DNA from: Mytilinidion resinicola
Lineage: Eukaryota; Ascomycota; Dothideomycetes; Mytilinidiales; Mytilinidiaceae
NCBI RefSeq assembly: GCF_010093595.1
Contig: NW_022985441.1
Span: 1 to 64,000 of the forward strand
Reading direction: 5' to 3'
DNA length: 64,000 bases
Below the pieces are notes generated by a model that was given only the letters and a program-made list of their open reading frames with translations, had not been told where the DNA came from and did no database searches. Made by a program: the position numbers and the translations under genes. The stretch's first letter is position 1. Every line of letters begins with the position of its first letter. Shown piece after piece: positions 43,001-54,706 of the stretch.

Positions 43001-45417
43001 TAGTATAGTTTCGTCTATTATAGCTTATATATACTTATATAGGCGGTATATAAATATATTAAGATCTTTCTCCGTCTCCTGTAGGTTATTCTAAGTTTCT
43101 AGCTTATTTAGCCGTATTACTAGGTTCTTTTATACTTTTTTCTATACTATATCCTTCTACAGCCTACGCTGCAGGGGTTCGGCTGCCTTTAGTAGTAAGA
43201 TATTAAACTCCGTATATATAGGCCGGTAATTAGAGTTGCAGTTCTATTCCTTTTATACTCTAGAGGAAATTATTCGTTCTATTAGCTACCCTATTATAAA
43301 TATAAGGTTAATTATAGACTATAATATTCCTTTTACCTATATTTCTAGCCCTTTTTCTATAGCTAGGTCTATGCCTGCTTCGCGCGTAATATAGAGGAGC
43401 TCCTCTGCTTATTTCTTAATTTATATAACTTAAACTCCTTCCTATAGCGGATAGTATAGGTTTATGTCTCTAATAAGAATATATTCCGCTTTAGTATTAT
43501 TTAGCAGTAGAGGTAGTTCCTATATAATACTATTAGGGTTCGGGTTATAGATATTATAAATATAGATCCTTTCTCCCTCTATATAAAGGAAAAAGGTGTT
43601 AAGATTTAGTAAGTAGTGTATAACTAACTACTTATTAATATCTAGTTATTTATTAATATATATACAGGCTTTTATATATTCCTCTCCTGCGTATAGTAAA
43701 TAGTATAACTTTATTATATACGTTATATACACTATATGCCCCTGCCTCTACCCGCGTAGGTTTTTCTATAGTTTTTATATAGCTAGTACTATAGGTTGCA
43801 GGCTGGCGTTCTCCGCCTTTTTAAGGAACTTTTTCTAAGTTATTAAGTTCTTATAGATATTATACTATATAATAGTAAAGTTGTTTAATTGTTCTAATAT
43901 TAGCTTATCTTAGTGTCCTCTTGTTATTTCTTAGCTTGCCCGTTGTCTACCTAGGTCCTTTACTTAGCGTGGATTTATTAGTTGGCTAGGTTGTTTTATA
44001 ATAATAGTATTTAAACCTCTCCGCTTAATATTAGCTAATCGCCTCCGCTATATATAGTTTATATAGCTAGCTATAATAATACTTCCGGCAGCGTAGCTAA
44101 TTAGTTAGGTCGCGTAAATTAGGCGGGCTATATTCTACTTCTAATTCTAAATACCTTATTAATAGCGGGCTAGTTCTTATCCGCTATAAGCACCTTCTTC
44201 GGCCGCCTAGGTTTAGGTCTCTTTAAGGGTGCAGGTATAGTAGAAGCCGTGGATGCTATAAAGTCTATAAAGAAGGGCTTCTCTACTTATATCTCGAACT
44301 TCTCTATATATTACACCCTTTTCTTTAGAGCTATTTTCCTTACGTACTATTATTTATTATATAACTGCGCTTGGAATATATATAGTTTATTGCGCTTTAT
44401 AGTATATTAGTATAGTATTGTCTATTTTTTATTAAGGGCCCTTTACTAGGCCCCCTTTTAAATAGTGTATTTAGCACTATATAACAGGTGGTTTCTATTA
44501 TAGTTTACGTATTTCTTAATAGTCTTATCCGGGCATACTTTTATATTATGCTCGCCTGTATATACTATATATTTAACATTCTTTTTACAGTACCTTATAA
44601 TATGCCTATAGCCTTGGCAGTTAAAGTACTATATAGCTGCAAATCCTGCCTTATACCTTAAGGTATCGAGTATATAGCCTTCCTAAGTAATAGTATTATT
44701 AATAGTATTATTTACTATTACTTCTATTTATACGCCTATAATAGCTAAGCTTGCACGCTATACTAGGTTTACCTGCGCTGTAGTAATAGCTGCCTTATTC
44801 TTCTATATAATCTTATTAATTATAAGTTCTAGGTTATAGGTTACGTTGTTTTCTATTATATCTTTCTATAGACTTAGGTTGTTAAAATCTATCTCCTTAG
44901 GCACGCTGTGTACTTTAATAAGCACCGTAAGCGTGCGTATAGTAGCGGAGGAGCCTAGAATAAAAACCTAATCCTTTTTCTTTAGAAAGGCGTTTTTCGA
45001 TAGCTTATCCGCGATAATTGCCTTAATATCACCACTTTATAGCTTTCTAATGCTACTAATCTTTATAGTTTCCGGCTTTTCCGCCGCTTATAGCTTTTTT
45101 ATAATATAGTTATTCGTGTATATTATATTAGCCGCTTGCTAGGCATTGTTTTTAATATAGATATTGATTTTATAGAGGTTGTTTATTACATCCTATCTAA
45201 TTCTCGCGTTCTGTCCAATTTATATAGCTTACCTAATTTATATTACTATCGGGGCCTTCGCTGCTGCAGCTATATATATTTTATTTCCTTAAGCTTTTAG
45301 CTCGCTAATACTCTTCCTTATATCCTTTATTTCCTTTATTAGTTCTTTCTATAGCGCGTTTTTCCGTTCGTCTATAGTTCTTTATATACGGTGGAGTTCT
45401 TCCTTAGTATCTATAAG
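40060..45417 (-). mobile_element. LINE-B: second copy of the LINE-A family, about 5.4 kb
   Basis: Collinear with LINE-A along its whole length, including the 3' (TAA)n tail (40,060-40,074 on the plus strand reads TTA repeats), the ORF1 zinc knuckles (about 44,500-44,650), the endonuclease and RT. Its 5' end stops at the same base as LINE-A (shared TTAGTAT...TAAG). Differences from LINE-A are mostly C/T and G/A, as RIP produces. Inserted in Gypsy-F between the gag knuckle and the protease. I could not find a clean target duplication. Confidence 0.83.
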
Positions 45418-46249
45418 TCCGAAGAATACGTTATTAATACACGCGACTATAGCCTAAAAGAAATCTATACTAATAGTATTAAGGGGCTAACTTTATAGGG
45501 CGCTTTATATATATTATACTTTATTAAGTGCGCTTATAACGCTTCTATACGTGTTAAGGGGCTTTTAGTTATATTATTATTATAGGTGTTATTATTATTA
45601 TTGCGAGTGCAATCTAAAGTTAGAGGTTGCAGGAAAGATTTAACCTACTATAATACTACTACTACTACCCGGAGGGCTTTATAATTATATACGATTGCTC
45701 TAAGTGCCTTAAAAAGCCTATTAGAACTCCCTTTAGCTTCGATTTCTAACGGCTTATTAGGACGACTGCATTATATTTTATTACCTAAACTATATAGAAC
45801 TAATCTATTTCTATATACTAGAAATTGGAAAATATAACCTAATACTAGGATAGCTATAGCTATATAAGCACCGCGTTAGAATTAATTGTAATAACTAATA
45901 GCTGCTCTTCCGCTCTTTCTATTGCCAGGCTTATTACCTGTATAAACCTGCAGATATATTCTAATATAATAATAATAAGGACTTTAGCTAGAAGGCTTAT
46001 AGCAAAGCCCCTTACTTAATAACTAAATACTTCTGTTTTTAATAGTTAAGCCTGCGTATATAACACTAACATAACTACTAGCTTCCTAAGATAAACCGCT
46101 AGCTAAATAAACCTAAACCTAAACCTAAACCCGAATTAGAATTAGAACCTAATATAGAACCTAATATAGAGCTAGATATTTATCTGCTTAAGGTAGAGAT
46201 ATTAACCCGATTAGCCTAATAACCTAATTATAAAAATTTTGCTATTACT

Positions 46250-49200
46250 ATTACTAATATTAATAAGGCCTTAGCTAAGAAGAAGTACACTAACCTAGTA
46301 ATAAAGGTTCCTGTGGAATACTATCCGTTTTTAAAGAACTTCTTCTGCTAAAAGGCTAATAAGCTGCCTAATTACTATATATATAATTATAAAATTGTCC
46401 TAGAAAAAGGAAAGTAACCTAGGTTTAGCCTGCTATATAGTATATCCTAGAATAAACTAAAGGTGCTCTAAAAGTACCTTAATAATAACCTTGCAAAAGG
46501 GTTTATTCACGCTAGCTTATTGCCTATTACCTTTCCTATTATCTTTATTAGGAAACTAGGAGAAGGTTTATAATTCTGCGTTAACTACTAAGCACTAAAC
46601 GCGGTAACTATTAAGAACTATTATCTAATTCCTTTAATCTAAGAGACTCTAGCCTAACTTAGCAAGGCTAAGTACTATACTAAGCTTAATATTATCTCGG
46701 CGTTTAATCGCTTATAGATTATAAAAGGAAATAAATAGCTAATAGCCTTCCGGACACGATATAGCCTATTTAAATACCTAGTTATACCCTTTAGACTAGC
46801 TAACGCCCCTAGTATATTCTAGCACTATATAAATAATATACTCCGCCTATACCTAGACGTATTCTGCACCGCGTATATTAATAATATTCTAATATATAGT
46901 AAAAGCTTTAAGGAACACCAGCACTATATAAGGCCAGTTCTTAAGGCCTTAGAAAATACAGGACTGCAACGTAATATTAATAAATATAAATTCTACTAGA
47001 GTAGTATTATATACCTAGGGTATATAATAACAACTAACGGAATTAGTATAGACCCGAATAAGATTAATAATATCTATAACTAGGAGACCTCTTATAATAT
47101 AAAGAACGTACGGGCCTTTATAGGATTTGCCAACTTCTACTAATAATTTATTAATAATTTCTCTAGGTTAGCTGCACCCTTAATTGCCCTTATAAAGAAG
47201 GGCGTGTAATTCCAATTTAATAATACCTGCAAGGAAGCATTTAAACGCCTTAAAACAGCTTTTATAACTGCCCTAATCCTCTGCTACTTTAACCCGGATC
47301 TACTAATAACTTTTAAAGCTAACTTATCTAACTATATAAACGCCGGAATTCTATTATAGATAGATAAATATAGAGTTCTATAACCTGTAGCCTACTTCTT
47401 TAAGTAGCTAAACCTAGCTAAAAATAACTATAAGATTTATAATAAGGAACTCCTAGTAATTATCTAATATTTTAAATAATAGCGCCCTAAGCTAGAGGGT
47501 GCTGCACTTCTAATCTAGGTTTTTAGTAATTATAAAAACCTGCAGTACTTTACTACTATAAAATAGCTTAGCTACCGGTAAGCCTATTAGGTAGAGTACC
47601 TGTCCCGCTTTAACTTTATAATTATATATTAACCTAGCAAGTTTAGAAAAAAGCTAAACGCCTTAACCCGCTGTATATAAAATATACCCGCACAGAAAGA
47701 AGCCTAAGCAGCCCGAAACTAGACCTTATTACGCCCTAAATTATTCACCGAGTTAAACCTTATAGAAACTAATTGCATAATTTAAGAAATTATTAAAAAA
47801 AAGTACCTAAACAATAAATTTATATAAAAAGTCCTAGAGCTAATATAATCTAAAACCCGACGTTTAAAAAAGATTACCTTAAGCAAATATAAAGTCCGTA
47901 ATAATAAACTATTTTACTATAATTGCCTTGCAATTTCTAACTATAATAAACTAAAGATTAAGCTCCTTTAGTATATATATAATTCACCTATAGGCAGCTA
48001 TCTAGAGTACGGAAAAACTTTTAAAATCCTCTAGAGAGAATACTACTAGCCCCGGATATTTAAGATAATCCGCTAATATATAGCCTATTATTATACCTAT
48101 TACTATATAAAGGCTTTAAAAGAAAAGTATAACAGCTTTCTAAAGCTACTACCGGTTCTACTGCGCTGCTAGTAAGATGTTTTAGTTAATTTTATTATAG
48201 ATCTACCTAAATCTAAAAGCTGTACTAATATTATAGTTATAGTAAATTGTCTAAGTAAGTATTAATATATTATTCCTTATAAAACAATTACAGCTTAAGC
48301 TACTACTAACCTGTTCTACCGGCACGTTTAGGTGCACTATAGCCTTCCTAATATATACGTTTCTAACCGAGGATTATAGTTTATTTCCGCGTTTTAGGAT
48401 AAACTATATAGACAACTACAAATTAAAGCCTAACTATTATTAGCCTTCTACCCCGAAATAGATAGCTAGACGGAGAAGGCAAATTCTATACTAGAATAAG
48501 TCCTCCGGGCCTATATAAATTACTAGTAAGATAACTAGGTAACCTAGCTGCTGTTAGCTTAATTTAAAGCAAATAATATAAAATCTAAATTAACTATAGT
48601 AACACTATTTATTGCTGTTATAGGATAGAACCCTTAAATAGGCTTTAAACCCTCTATAGGAATATAGCACCCTTCCTATTAAACGCTATAAGCCTGCAAG
48701 GCTAACTAGATAATTAATAAGATAACTAATATTAAACAATTTATTTATAAAGAGATAACTTAGGTATAAGCAATATAGGAAAAGTTTGCTAACCGTTAGT
48801 ATACTAGTGTACTGTTCTACTGCGTTAGCGATAAAGTCTAGCTAGACGCCTAAAATATCCGTATAAAATAAAAGTCTAAAAAGCTTAACTAGAAGAACCT
48901 TAGAAAGTTTCTAATTATATAAGTAGTTTTACTATATACCTATTAATTGGGCCTGCCTAATATAATAAAGATCTACTCTATTTTCTATATCTCCCTTCTA
49001 TAGCCTGCTGCCCCGTTTTTAGATTACTTTCCTAGCTAAGAAAACTCTTTTTCTAAACCTATTAAGGTTAATAGTAAACCGGAGTACTATATTAACTATA
49101 TTAAAGACCTCTGCTTTAACTAACGCCGGAAGCAATATAAATACCTTATTAAATAGACTGGCTATAATAAGTTATCCTAGAAGCCTGCTTTAGAGCTTAA

Positions 49201-49360
49201 AGATATAACAGCTACCGCCGATTATTATCGCCGGCACCCTAATATACCTAAGCCACCTAATATATAATTATATAATTATAAGGGCCCTGCGTAGAAGGCT
49301 TCTGCTAACTACCCTAGGGCTATATAACACAACTTTAACGCCTAAAAAACTTAGGTTTAG
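46250..49360 (+). pseudogene. Gypsy-F pol relic (RT, RNase H, integrase, chromodomain)
   Basis: Plus strand with stops, in order: EYYPFLKNFF and KLPNYYIYNYKIVLEKGK (start of RT, 46,310-46,420); ALNAVTIKNYYLIPLI (46,590); KLNIISAFNRL (46,680); TRYSLFKYLVIPFRLANAPS (46,760); AYINNILIYS (degraded YIDD, 46,870); RNase H NAGILL-IDKYRVL (47,340); integrase with NFIIDLPKS and IVNCLSKY (48,190-48,260), FISAF and FYPEIDS-TEKAN (48,370-48,480). A short chromodomain-like part follows (48,900-49,330). Confidence 0.82.
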
Positions 49361-49590
49361 AAAAGGGGTACTATTATAGTAACTACCTATAATACTTTAC
49401 CTACTATAATTCGCCGATTATATATCTAGTCTAGCTCCTAGTCTAGATTATATCCTAGAACGTAGCCTAGATTATATAACCTAGTTTAGGTTATAGTCTA
49501 GGTTATATACTAAATTATATAGCGTTATTACCTAATCTTATATAGAGCTCGCGAGCTTATACTATATATATATTCTTCCGGCATATTTTC

Positions 49591-51468
49591 TTCGCCGGCG
49601 CTCTCGATTTCCTATTCCTTATATAACGTTTTAATTCCCTATATAGTAACGTATTTAGTATCTAATTAAAGCTTCCTTCTAAGCTTTTAAACTCCTGCTT
49701 ATAGTACTATTATAATACTAAGTTCCTCTAGTATACTAGTACTGCAGCGTTGTTTTCTAGTTTACTAGCTATAATAGCAGCTAAAGTTTTTTAAAATACA
49801 CCTGTAAAGTTCTTAGAGTAGTTTTTAAAGTAGGCTAGTATACTATTAATTTAAGGCTATAATATAGGTAGGTCTTTTTTAAACTTTTCTAGCTTAGAAA
49901 AGCCCTTAATATACGCTATAGAGTGGAAATTATTGCACTGCTATTTTAGCTTATCTAGGTAAGCTATTCTAGTTTTTCTAAATAGGTTAAATAGAGCAGT
50001 AGGAGCTATAAATAGTTCCTAAAATAGGATTAGAAAGGCTAAGGCACTATATCTAGGTGTAAACTAATAAAAAAAAGGAATAGAAAGGTTTTTTAGGTAG
50101 TTAACTAGTAACTATACGCGGACGTGTTATTAGTTAGCTTTTAGCTCCTAGATTTCCTTAGCTAAAGCTTAGTTTTTTACTTCTAGTTTATAGTAGGCAG
50201 ATTCCTATTATTAAATATACTCTTTAGCTGCCTTTTTTAATTAGGTAGCTGCCTTTTCTACTACCTACTAGGCCTATTTAGTTTTAGATTCCCGGACTAT
50301 AGTTACTATATTATTATACTTCTTCTATAAGGATTTATATTTAATTTTTTATTTCTTTACTTTTTTTTCTAGTACTTAGACTATAGTGCAGATGCTAGCC
50401 TATTAGCGCTAAAGGCGGCTAAAATTAGTATTAAGGTAGTTAAAATAAATAAGGTGCTTTTTAAAAAAATTTACTTCTAATAGGTTATTAATAAAAGTAA
50501 AGGCTAATAGTAAGATACTATTAAGAAGCTAAGCTATTTTAGTAGGGTATACTTAAGTAAAAGCAACTATTACGTTAAAATTGCCTAAACTATTCTTAAG
50601 TTTTTTTTCTACTCTAGGCTTTAGAACTAAATCCGGGTTTACTATTTTAGCTCCCTTAATAATATTTCTATATACTATTCTAGGCCTAGTTTTATATATA
50701 ATAGTAACTACTTAGTTATATTAGAAGGTAATAGTTTTATTTTAGAGGTTTATATTAAGGTTATAGCTCTATATATAGGAGCTTATACTAGGAAACTTAT
50801 AGAGTACTTAATTTTTAACTACTATAATAGTAATATTAGTAGTAAAATCCTCTTTTACTTCTATATTACCGGATAGTTCTTTATTATTAGATTTACCTAT
50901 ATCCTAGTCCCCTTTTTTTTATTAGTTATATTTAATATCCTAATATATAAAGGGCCTAGAAAGGGAAAAAAGCCTAGCTATAAAGTTAGTAATATTCTTA
51001 AAAAGTATAAAAGTAGAAAAAAGGTTAAAAGGTAATAGTAGATTAGACTTTAAAAACAGTATTACTAGCTGCTTACTAGCAGCTCCTAGGTACTATACTA
51101 TAGAGCTAGATGCTTTAACAGCCTTACTAGATATACCTAAAAAAGTATAGCTAGAATTAGTAGGGTTAACGCCCTTTTTTAGGTCTATTATAGTAATAGC
51201 AACCTATTATAATAGGTAAAACAGTAAACTAGGTTTTTAGGTAGCTAGGATTACTAAATATAGTTCTTATAAAAATAGTAGATATTATAAAAGGTATTAT
51301 AAAGTATAAAAACTTAATAGGTAAATAGTAATTAGAAAAGGTTATATTGCTATACTATAGAAGTTATAATATAAAGAAAAAAAAAAGGTTAAAAGTATAG
51401 CTACTAGAAGTAGGTTCCTAGCGCGTTTAGCGCTAGCTACTAGTGCGCCCTTCTAATTATTATATAAC
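49591..51468 (-). pseudogene. Unassigned RIP-mutated coding remnant, probably Gypsy-D gag N-terminal part
   Basis: One minus-strand frame with moderate stops gives a mostly helical, lysine-rich reading (for example AYLDKLK, KGFSKLEKFKKDLPIL, KNYSKNFTGVF, EFKSLEGSFN at 50,000-49,650). I do not recognise a domain. Position between the 5' LTR of Gypsy-D and its displaced gag core makes an N-terminal gag part likely, but a separate element is possible. Confidence 0.4.
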
Positions 51469-51779
51469 TATAGAGGTTCCCTTTAAAAGTTTCTGCCACG
51501 CTAAAAAATATAGCTTAAGCCTTAATACGCTACTAAACGCCACTAGCTCGGTATATAACTATATAGCTACTTAATAACCTTTTCTACTCCCTCTAAAACT
51601 TATATATTTAGTATAGCTCTACTAGTTTAATAAGTTTAGTTCGCTGCTACCCTAGTAGCTAAGCGCGTATAGCGCGGCGCGCTAGGTAGGCTATATAGCA
51701 GCTCCGTTTGTATAGCTAACGGGTTATTTTCTGCAGATATAAACCTAACTGTATAAGTATTCGTTTTCGAAATTTTGGC

Positions 51780-53300
51780 AGGGTTTTACTCTATTTTTAA
51801 TGCCCTGCTAGTCTTAAAGATATTAGGGCCACCTAGGCGCTCTGCCTCTATACGTTCCTTATATTTCTTTTTCCTTAATACAGCCTTTAGTAATTGCTTA
51901 GCGTTCTTAGCATTTTTATTAGTGCCCTTATTATTATTAACATCTACCTAGTTATTATCGTCGTTGTCGTCGTTATTATTATTATCGTTGTCGTCGTCGT
52001 CGTCGTTGTTATTATTGTTGTTATTATTATTATTATTATTATTAATATCTGCCTAGTTATCTAGGCGCTTTAAATAGTAAGTCTTTTCTATAGCGCCCTT
52101 TCTATACTTATTACCGCCCTTAAGCCTAATTATTTCTTAGATATATTATAGAATCCGTTAAATCTAGGCCTAGCAGCGCTATTGCTCTATATTCTTCTAG
52201 CTCTGCCGCTACTGCTTATCTTTTTATACTCTAGACTTTGGCGCGCCCTTTTTTATAGTTATGCGCTTAAGGTAAGGCTAGGCAGGCTCTATTGCGTTAA
52301 GATCTAGGGAATTTACAACCTAGAAAAGTTATTAGACCTTAGCAGCGGCGTAGACAGTTGCTTAATAATAATATATATGCGCAGGAGCATAATATTCCTA
52401 TATAATTATACCCTATTAATCGCGCGCGCAACGCTAGGTAAATAGAATAAGCTTCTTCTCTAAGATCTCCTTTTTATAGCAATACTAATTAACGCCTATT
52501 CTACTGCCTTTTATAAGCTTTCTAGTATCCTGTATAAACTGCTACTTCGGCTTTTTACCTAGGCGGTTGCGTGTTGCCCTAAGGCGTAATAGAGGATTTT
52601 CTAGCTTCTACTCTGCCTGTGTAATAGGCTTAATAGTTTTATTAAGCTTAGTAAGATCTTTATCTACTATAGCGCGTTTAGCCTTTATTTCTAGGTGCTA
52701 GATATAGTAAGGGCCCTTACGATTATAAAAGAAGCAGCCCTAGAATATTAACTCTAAGTATTCTTTCCAGTATTTTTATATTATTATACGCAAGAACTGT
52801 TTATTTAACTAATACTAGATATAATATCCTTTACAGCGCTGGCTAACTATAAAGGCTGTTTTATTGCTCTAAATAATATTTTTCTAGTTTTTAAAAGTCT
52901 AGTATTAATAGTTAAGGCACTACTATAATTATTCCTGCTTTATCTACTTCTATAGCCTAGGTTTCTATATAGGTTTTATCTTCCGCATATTAAGGTAGCG
53001 GCGAAGAATACGCTATATAGTTATAGCTAAGATTCCCACCTCTTCTATAAGCTAGTAAGTATTTAATTCCCTTCCAGCTCTGCTTTTAGTAACTAACTTC
53101 TCTATTTTTGCAATCTTCCTTACGGTTTATATAGTCGGCCGGCTAGAGTAAAGTGCATTTTGCACGTATATATTAAGAACTTTAAGTAATTATTAGGGGT
53201 TCTAGCCGCAATCTATAGCCCTCTTCTAAACGTCCTAAATTATACGCTCTAATATGCTAGTAATAGTAGTAATTTAGTTAAAAGGAATATTTATAGCCTT
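51780..53300 (-). pseudogene. Tc1/mariner transposase relic
   Basis: Minus strand: an HTH-like region near 53,060 with the residues LIEEVGILAITI-RILRRYLN; then NWKNIIxSNKTAF (degraded xWSDE block) near 52,840, and YWKEYLELIF-GCFFYNRKGP (degraded FWG-Cx block) near 52,740. The stops are those expected from RIP. A GTC/GTT/ATT triplet tract at 51,957-52,044 would encode an Asp/Asn run toward the C-terminal part. Confidence 0.75.
51957..52044. repeat. Triplet repeat (TCG/TTG/TTA mix)
   Basis: About 29 triplets of TCG, TTG and TTA in clusters. On the minus strand of the transposase frame this reads as an Asp/Asn homopolymer. The GAC-to-AAC/AAT change within the tract parallels RIP. Confidence 0.7.
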
Positions 53301-53601
53301 AAGCGTAAGGGCTTGCGCTTTTATAGCGTTGTTGTATATAGTATAGTAGTAGACGAGAATTAAGTAGAGTATAAAGGTAATAAAGGGGTTTCTTAGTATT
53401 AATATAGCGGATTTTTATTAGCGCTAGGCCCGTATAGAAAGGGGCTAGACGGTTTATAGCGTAGGCTAATATCTAGCGTGCGCTATAGCGTTTTTAGCGC
53501 GGCAGAAACTTTTAAAGGGAACCTCTATACGTAACGTTTTATAACTATAGGTAAATATTACTTATAAAATAAAGGAAAAGGCCGTCTAAGGCCTAATAGA
53601 A

Positions 53602-54010
53602 TACGTAGCTAATTAAGCAGCTATTTAAGCGGTTAAGTTGTAAAAATATATATTAGTATACGGTTTAATAAATCGGATAGAGTAGAGCAGCCTAGCTAAT
53701 TCCTAGAAATAGAGATTTAATCTTAGAATAGGTTTTAGTAACAGCTTATAAACTAGGATAGATAACGTAAATAGAAAGAATAAATTAAGGTGTTATAAAT
53801 TAGATAGAGTGGAACGGCCTAGCTAGTTTTAGTATAGAATTTAGGTTTTTAGAATAGAACTAATTCTATACTAAGTTTATAAAACCGGCAGGCTATATAA
53901 ATTAAATAGGCTATATAAATTAGCACTGCGTTAGTTCGAATTAATATAAGAAATAAGCTAAGCCTTATAAAGTAGTTAATAAAAAGAAGTCTAGGGCGTA
54001 GCCTATAATA
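53602..54010. repeat. LTR of Gypsy-D (high-coordinate copy, 409 bp)
   Basis: Direct repeat of 27,995-28,403. Its right end abuts the C-terminal half of the hAT transposase; its left side faces the Tc1 element. On the minus strand this is the 5' LTR. Confidence 0.85.
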
Positions 54011-54517
54011 AAAGTTAATAGTATTCTTAGTTCTATAAGTAATTAGCTGCTTAGTATTAAAAAAACTATTTAGTAGTAGAATAATAGATACTATACTTAG
54101 CTAGATTTTGCCCGGTTTACCCTAGATATTTTTATAGTTCCGCTAATATCTAATAACTATAAAAAACTATTTAGTAGAGTATTTATCCTACTTAATAAGC
54201 ATTGCCGGCGCCTTAGAATAGATATTATTAAGGCTAATAAGTATCTATACTATTTATTTACACCTACTAAAAAGGTTTACTATAACCCTAAGCTTATATA
54301 TACCTATAGCGCGCCTAGCGTATTAATATAATATATAACCCTTTATAAGTAGGCAGATATATAACTAGTAGCTTTACTAGCAGTAGAAAAGGCCTATTAT
54401 ATTAATAACAACCTATTAGCAGAACAGCAGCGCTGTAAGGCTACTAAGAAGGCAGTTATAGATAGCGCAATAAACCTAGATAAGGATAAGGATAAGGAAA
54501 ACGGGCAGGCTGTATAA
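54011..54517 (+). pseudogene. hAT transposase relic, C-terminal dimerisation domain
   Basis: The plus-strand frame reads LDFARFTLDIFIVPLIS then KKLFSRVFILL and LRIDIIKANKYL, a degraded form of the hAT C-terminal dimerisation motif (A-DIL-IP-MSA-ER-FS...). The frame ends in a DKDKDKE tract at 54,480-54,500 and a stop at 54,515-54,517. It completes the transposase whose N-terminal part ends near 27,560. Confidence 0.78.
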
Positions 54518-54706
54518 CGGGCTGCACGACGCGCTGCACGTCACGTGCGGCTATAGTAAGTTCAACCTCAACACTAAAACTACCTCGCGCTAAACTACTA
54601 TAGGTAATATGGAGCTCCTGGAGCTCCTGGAGCTCCACGAGCTTTCTGCTGGAGTGGAGTGGAGCTATTTCCAAATCCACTCCACTCCACTCCAACAAGA
54701 TCACTG
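54518..54706. repeat. hAT right subterminal region and TIR
   Basis: Contains three tandem GGAGCTCCT/GGAGCTCCA units (54,610-54,638), GGAGTGGAGTGGAGC, the complementary CCACTCCACTCCA array and the terminal CCAACAAGATCACTG. Normal composition, not RIP-mutated, mirroring the left end. Confidence 0.65.

Larger units (their letters stand above)
38960..49590 (+). mobile_element. Gypsy-F: plus-strand Ty3/Gypsy element interrupted by LINE-B
   Basis: A gag part with a degraded CCHC knuckle is at about 39,640-39,710 (CYKYYKYSYISCNC). After LINE-B, a protease-like part is near 45,800 and pol runs from 46,250 to 49,360. A polypurine tract AGAAAAGGGG (49,359-49,368) is followed by a probable 3' LTR start TATTATAGTAACTACC at 49,372, a RIP-altered TGTTATAG. 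The right end, about 49,590, is approximate. No matching 5' LTR was found. It sits within the gag of Gypsy-D. Confidence 0.75.
51471..53527 (-). mobile_element. Tc1/mariner element with 37-bp inverted repeats
   Basis: TIRs TAGAGGTTCCCTTTAAAAGT and onward at 51,471-51,507, inverted at 53,491-53,527 with one or two mismatches, and TA dinucleotides outside both (51,469-51,470; 53,528-53,529). The interior carries a minus-strand Tc1-like transposase relic. It is inserted just inside the 5' LTR of Gypsy-D. About 2.06 kb, long for a Tc1 element, partly because of a triplet repeat. Confidence 0.83.
27995..54010 (-). mobile_element. Gypsy-D: Ty3/Gypsy LTR retrotransposon broken up by at least five later insertions
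   Basis: Two 409-bp LTRs bracket it. On the minus strand from the 5' LTR (53,602-54,010): a leader containing the Tc1 element, a probable gag N-terminal part (51,460-49,590), then Gypsy-F and LINE-C, then the gag core (35,390-34,600), protease, RT/RNase H/integrase (about 34,500-31,100), chromodomain-like tail (about 30,900), piggyBac (28,464-30,658), polypurine tract and 3' LTR. It was inserted in the hAT transposase gene. Flanking 5-mers (27,989-27,993 AAAGA; 54,011-54,015 AAAGT) nearly match but do not settle the target duplication. Confidence 0.8.
25050..54706 (+). mobile_element. hAT DNA transposon (outer shell of a 29.7 kb nested insertion)
   Basis: Both ends carry the same 15-bp terminal inverted repeat CAGTGATCTTGTTGG (25,050-25,064; inverted at 54,692-54,706). 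They also share subterminal GGAGTGGAGC-type repeats and a GAGCTCCAGGAGCTCC block in inverted orientation (about 25,160 and 54,610), plus a matched AAAACGGGCAGGCTG segment (about 25,240 and 54,500). The transposase is split: N-terminal and central parts at 25,560-27,560 and the C-terminal dimerisation domain at 54,011-54,517, with the LTR element between. An exact 8-bp duplication is not seen directly next to the TIRs. Without the insertions the hAT would be roughly 3.6 kb. Confidence 0.78.
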
